Below, piece by piece: positions 5,810-6,882 of a stretch of DNA of 6,882 nt; positions within the stretch are counted from its first letter, which is position 1, and each line of letters opens with the position of its first letter. The notes under the pieces were generated by a model that saw only the letters and a list, made by a program, of their open reading frames with translations, was not told where the DNA came from and searched no databases. The translations under genes and the position numbers were made by a program. The DNA lies in NCBI GenBank assembly GCA_946479895.1, contig CAMLHT010000208.1, positions 1 to 6,882 on the forward strand. The letters are read 5' to 3'. Source of the DNA: an uncultured Gemmatimonadota bacterium (GTDB lineage Bacteria > Gemmatimonadota > Gemmatimonadetes > Gemmatimonadales > Gemmatimonadaceae).

Positions 5810-6526
5810 TCACGAGGACGTCCCACGCGCGGCCGATCCGCTTCCACCGGAGAGGGACGCTGTGGCCGCCCACTGCGCCAGCAGCGCGGCGGTCCTCGGC
5901 GCACGCTCGGGTCGGGTCAGCAACTCACTGGCGAGGCGGGCGAGATCCGCGGGGACATCCACATCGTAGTGCTCGGCAGTGACGGCTGACGACAGGCCGA
6001 GTCGCCGCGTCTGCGCGATGAGCGCCGCGAGCGCGGATCCCGTGCCCATCGCGCACGGATCGAAGAGCCCGGCATGTGTCCGCGTGGCACCCACCAGGTA
6101 GAACCCGCCATCGTCGCACGGCCCGAAGACCAGGTCGTGATCAGCGAGCGCGGCGAACGCTGCGTGGAGCACAGCCGGCGGGAGATGCGGACCGTCGCCA
6201 TTGAAGGCGATGACCCGGCGCGGCGGCTCACAGAGGAGCTCGAACGCCGACGCCAGGCCGTCCGCGAGACCCTGCCCGCGCTGCGACACGACGCGTACAT
6301 CGGACGGCAGCCACGCGGCGACCTCCTCGGCGTCACCGACCGGACAGACGACGGCGATACTGGCGCCGACTGTGCGCGCCAGAGCAATGCTATCTTCGAT
6401 GAGCGCCCGGTACAGTGGGAGGACCCCTGTGGAAGGACACGCCGAGGCGAGGCGTGTCTTCACGTGGCCGGCACGCGGAGCCTTGGCCATGATCGCCAGC
6501 ACACGGTCGTGCTCGGCGTGCGTCAC
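5810..6526 (-). CDS. TIGR04282/DUF2064-type glycosyltransferase-like protein
   Basis: The 238-aa protein has a GT-A-like nucleotide-sugar (nucleotidyltransferase-like) fold of the DUF2064 family, to which TIGR04282 transferases near radical-SAM arsenosugar genes belong. Family signs are the N-terminal MAKAPRAGHVKTRLA (13-27), NGDGPHLPP (109-117) at the usual metal/nucleotide-binding acidic site, GPCDDGGFYLVG (135-146) and YDVDVPADLARL (187-198). The length fits; a Gly/Ser/Ala-rich tail (about 221-238) is extra. The GTG at 6526 has GAGG about 7 nt upstream; the ATG at 6490 would start inside the family's opening MAKAPRAG motif region and is the alternative. It is cytosolic, with no membrane segment. 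The sugar and acceptor are not known from sequence. The divergent TusA-like gene supports a TIGR04282-type role over the related CofC guanylyltransferases. Confidence 0.85.
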   Translation of the reverse strand: MTHAEHDRVLAIMAKAPRAGHVKTRLASACPSTGVLPLYRALIEDSIALARTVGASIAVVCPVGDAEEVAAWLPSDVRVVSQRGQGLADGLASAFELLCEPPRRVIAFNGDGPHLPPAVLHAAFAALADHDLVFGPCDDGGFYLVGATRTHAGLFDPCAMGTGSALAALIAQTRRLGLSSAVTAEHYDVDVPADLARLASELLTRPERAPRTAALLAQWAATASLSGGSGSAARGTSS

Positions 6527-6558
6527 GTCGTCGCCTCGGGCGAAGAGGATGTTCGAAT

Positions 6559-6577
6559 CCGCGCTGCCGCTGCGCGG
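6559..6577. promoter_or_regulatory. Inverted repeat in the divergent spacer, possible operator
   Basis: CCGCGC (6559-6564) and GCGCGG (6572-6577) flank a 7-nt centre in the 111-bp spacer between the divergent transferase and TusA-like genes. Its place suits an operator controlling both sides, but 6-bp GC-only arms arise easily by chance in this sequence. I see no convincing -35/-10 pair. Confidence 0.22.
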
Positions 6578-6637
6578 TGAGTCAGCTAGAGGTTAGGTGG
6601 CACCACACTTCGGCCCTCGAGCAGCATCACACTGTCC

Positions 6638-6882
6638 ATGGCACAGACGCTATTGGCCGCGCGCGTCGAGGTCAACGCCGGCGATCGAACGTTCGCATCG
6701 GGATTGCTGCTGGACCTGCTAGCCGCCCTCAGAGGGACGACGGCCGGCGATCTGATCGCCGTCACTGCCCGCAATGCGGCCGCCCTCGAGTCCGATCTCG
6801 ATGCCTGGTCACGCTTCACCGGACATGCGATCGTCGCCCGAACCACCGGTGACGACGGCACACGCTGGGTGATCCGTCACGG
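6638..6882 (+). CDS. TusA-like (sulfur carrier fold) protein lacking cysteine, 5' part
   Basis: An open frame from ATG 6638 runs off the window end with 81 complete codons. It reads RTFASGLLLDLLAALRG (17-33), TTAGDLIAV (34-42), then DLDAWSRFTGHAIVA (53-67) and GTRWVIRH (74-81). The pattern of helix, PG-like turn, strand, then W-[SC]-R-[FL]-T-G-H and a terminal R-x-x-I-R is that of TusA/SirA-like proteins, which carry persulfide sulfur on a Cys-Pro motif. Here the expected Cys-Pro place is Ala-Ser (about 20-21) and there is no cysteine at all, so persulfide transfer is unlikely. A free-standing TusA would end about here; if the frame continues, this is an N-terminal domain of a larger protein, possibly a radical-SAM enzyme. 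The codon pattern is gene-like. No clear ribosome site precedes the ATG, and an in-frame TAG at 6587-6589 limits upstream extension. Confidence 0.62.
   Translation, partial: MAQTLLAARVEVNAGDRTFASGLLLDLLAALRGTTAGDLIAVTARNAAALESDLDAWSRFTGHAIVARTTGDDGTRWVIRH

Noticed and set aside
6545..6562. tRNA-like GTTCGAATC sequence
   Set aside because: The flanks do not form a 5-bp T stem and no acceptor, D or anticodon arm is present around it.
6074..6580. Plus-strand open frame opposite the transferase
   Set aside because: It is antisense to a recognised DUF2064 family protein with intact motifs.
6586..6861. Minus-strand frame opposite the TusA-like gene
   Set aside because: Ser/Arg/Ala-rich with no family resemblance; the plus-strand frame explains the codon pattern better.

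Overview
This is a high-GC bacterial window of 6.9 kb that reads as ordinary chromosome with some decayed patches. Coding regions have very high GC at third codon positions. That, the gene mix, and short GC-rich heptamer repeats between genes would fit a soil or sediment bacterium such as a Gemmatimonadota member. This taxonomic guess rests on overall impression only and is weak.

Layout. A perfect 16-bp hairpin and heptamer repeats (1-134) lie at the 3' end of a minus-strand gene for an isocitrate lyase/PEP mutase superfamily enzyme (96-974). A 245-bp divergent spacer (975-1219) is filled by two families of short tandem repeats. It separates that gene from ettA (1220-2896, plus strand), a complete ABC-F translational throttle. 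A 595-bp stretch (2897-3491) has no intact gene. It holds two hairpins, a 12-bp palindrome and a remnant of a minus-strand coding region broken by a frameshift. Four minus-strand genes or remnants follow in the order of transcription: a TIGR04282/DUF2064-type transferase (5810-6526), a small unrecognised gene broken at a run of eight G (5551-5754), msrA (4918-5472) and an epoxide hydrolase (3492-4700). At the right edge a plus-strand gene begins (6638 onward) and leaves the window. Its product looks like a TusA-fold protein without cysteine.

How the genes relate. The clearest functional pairing is at the right edge. The TIGR04282-type transferase is divergent from the TusA-like gene, which resembles the N-terminal part seen on some radical-SAM proteins of arsenosugar-type loci; this is inference from remembered family context. 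MsrA (repair of oxidised methionine) and the epoxide hydrolase are plausible detoxification or repair functions, but a 217-bp gap with a hairpin separates them, so they are probably separate transcription units. The lyase-like gene and ettA share only a divergent spacer. I see no rRNA, tRNA, CRISPR array, insertion sequence or phage gene.
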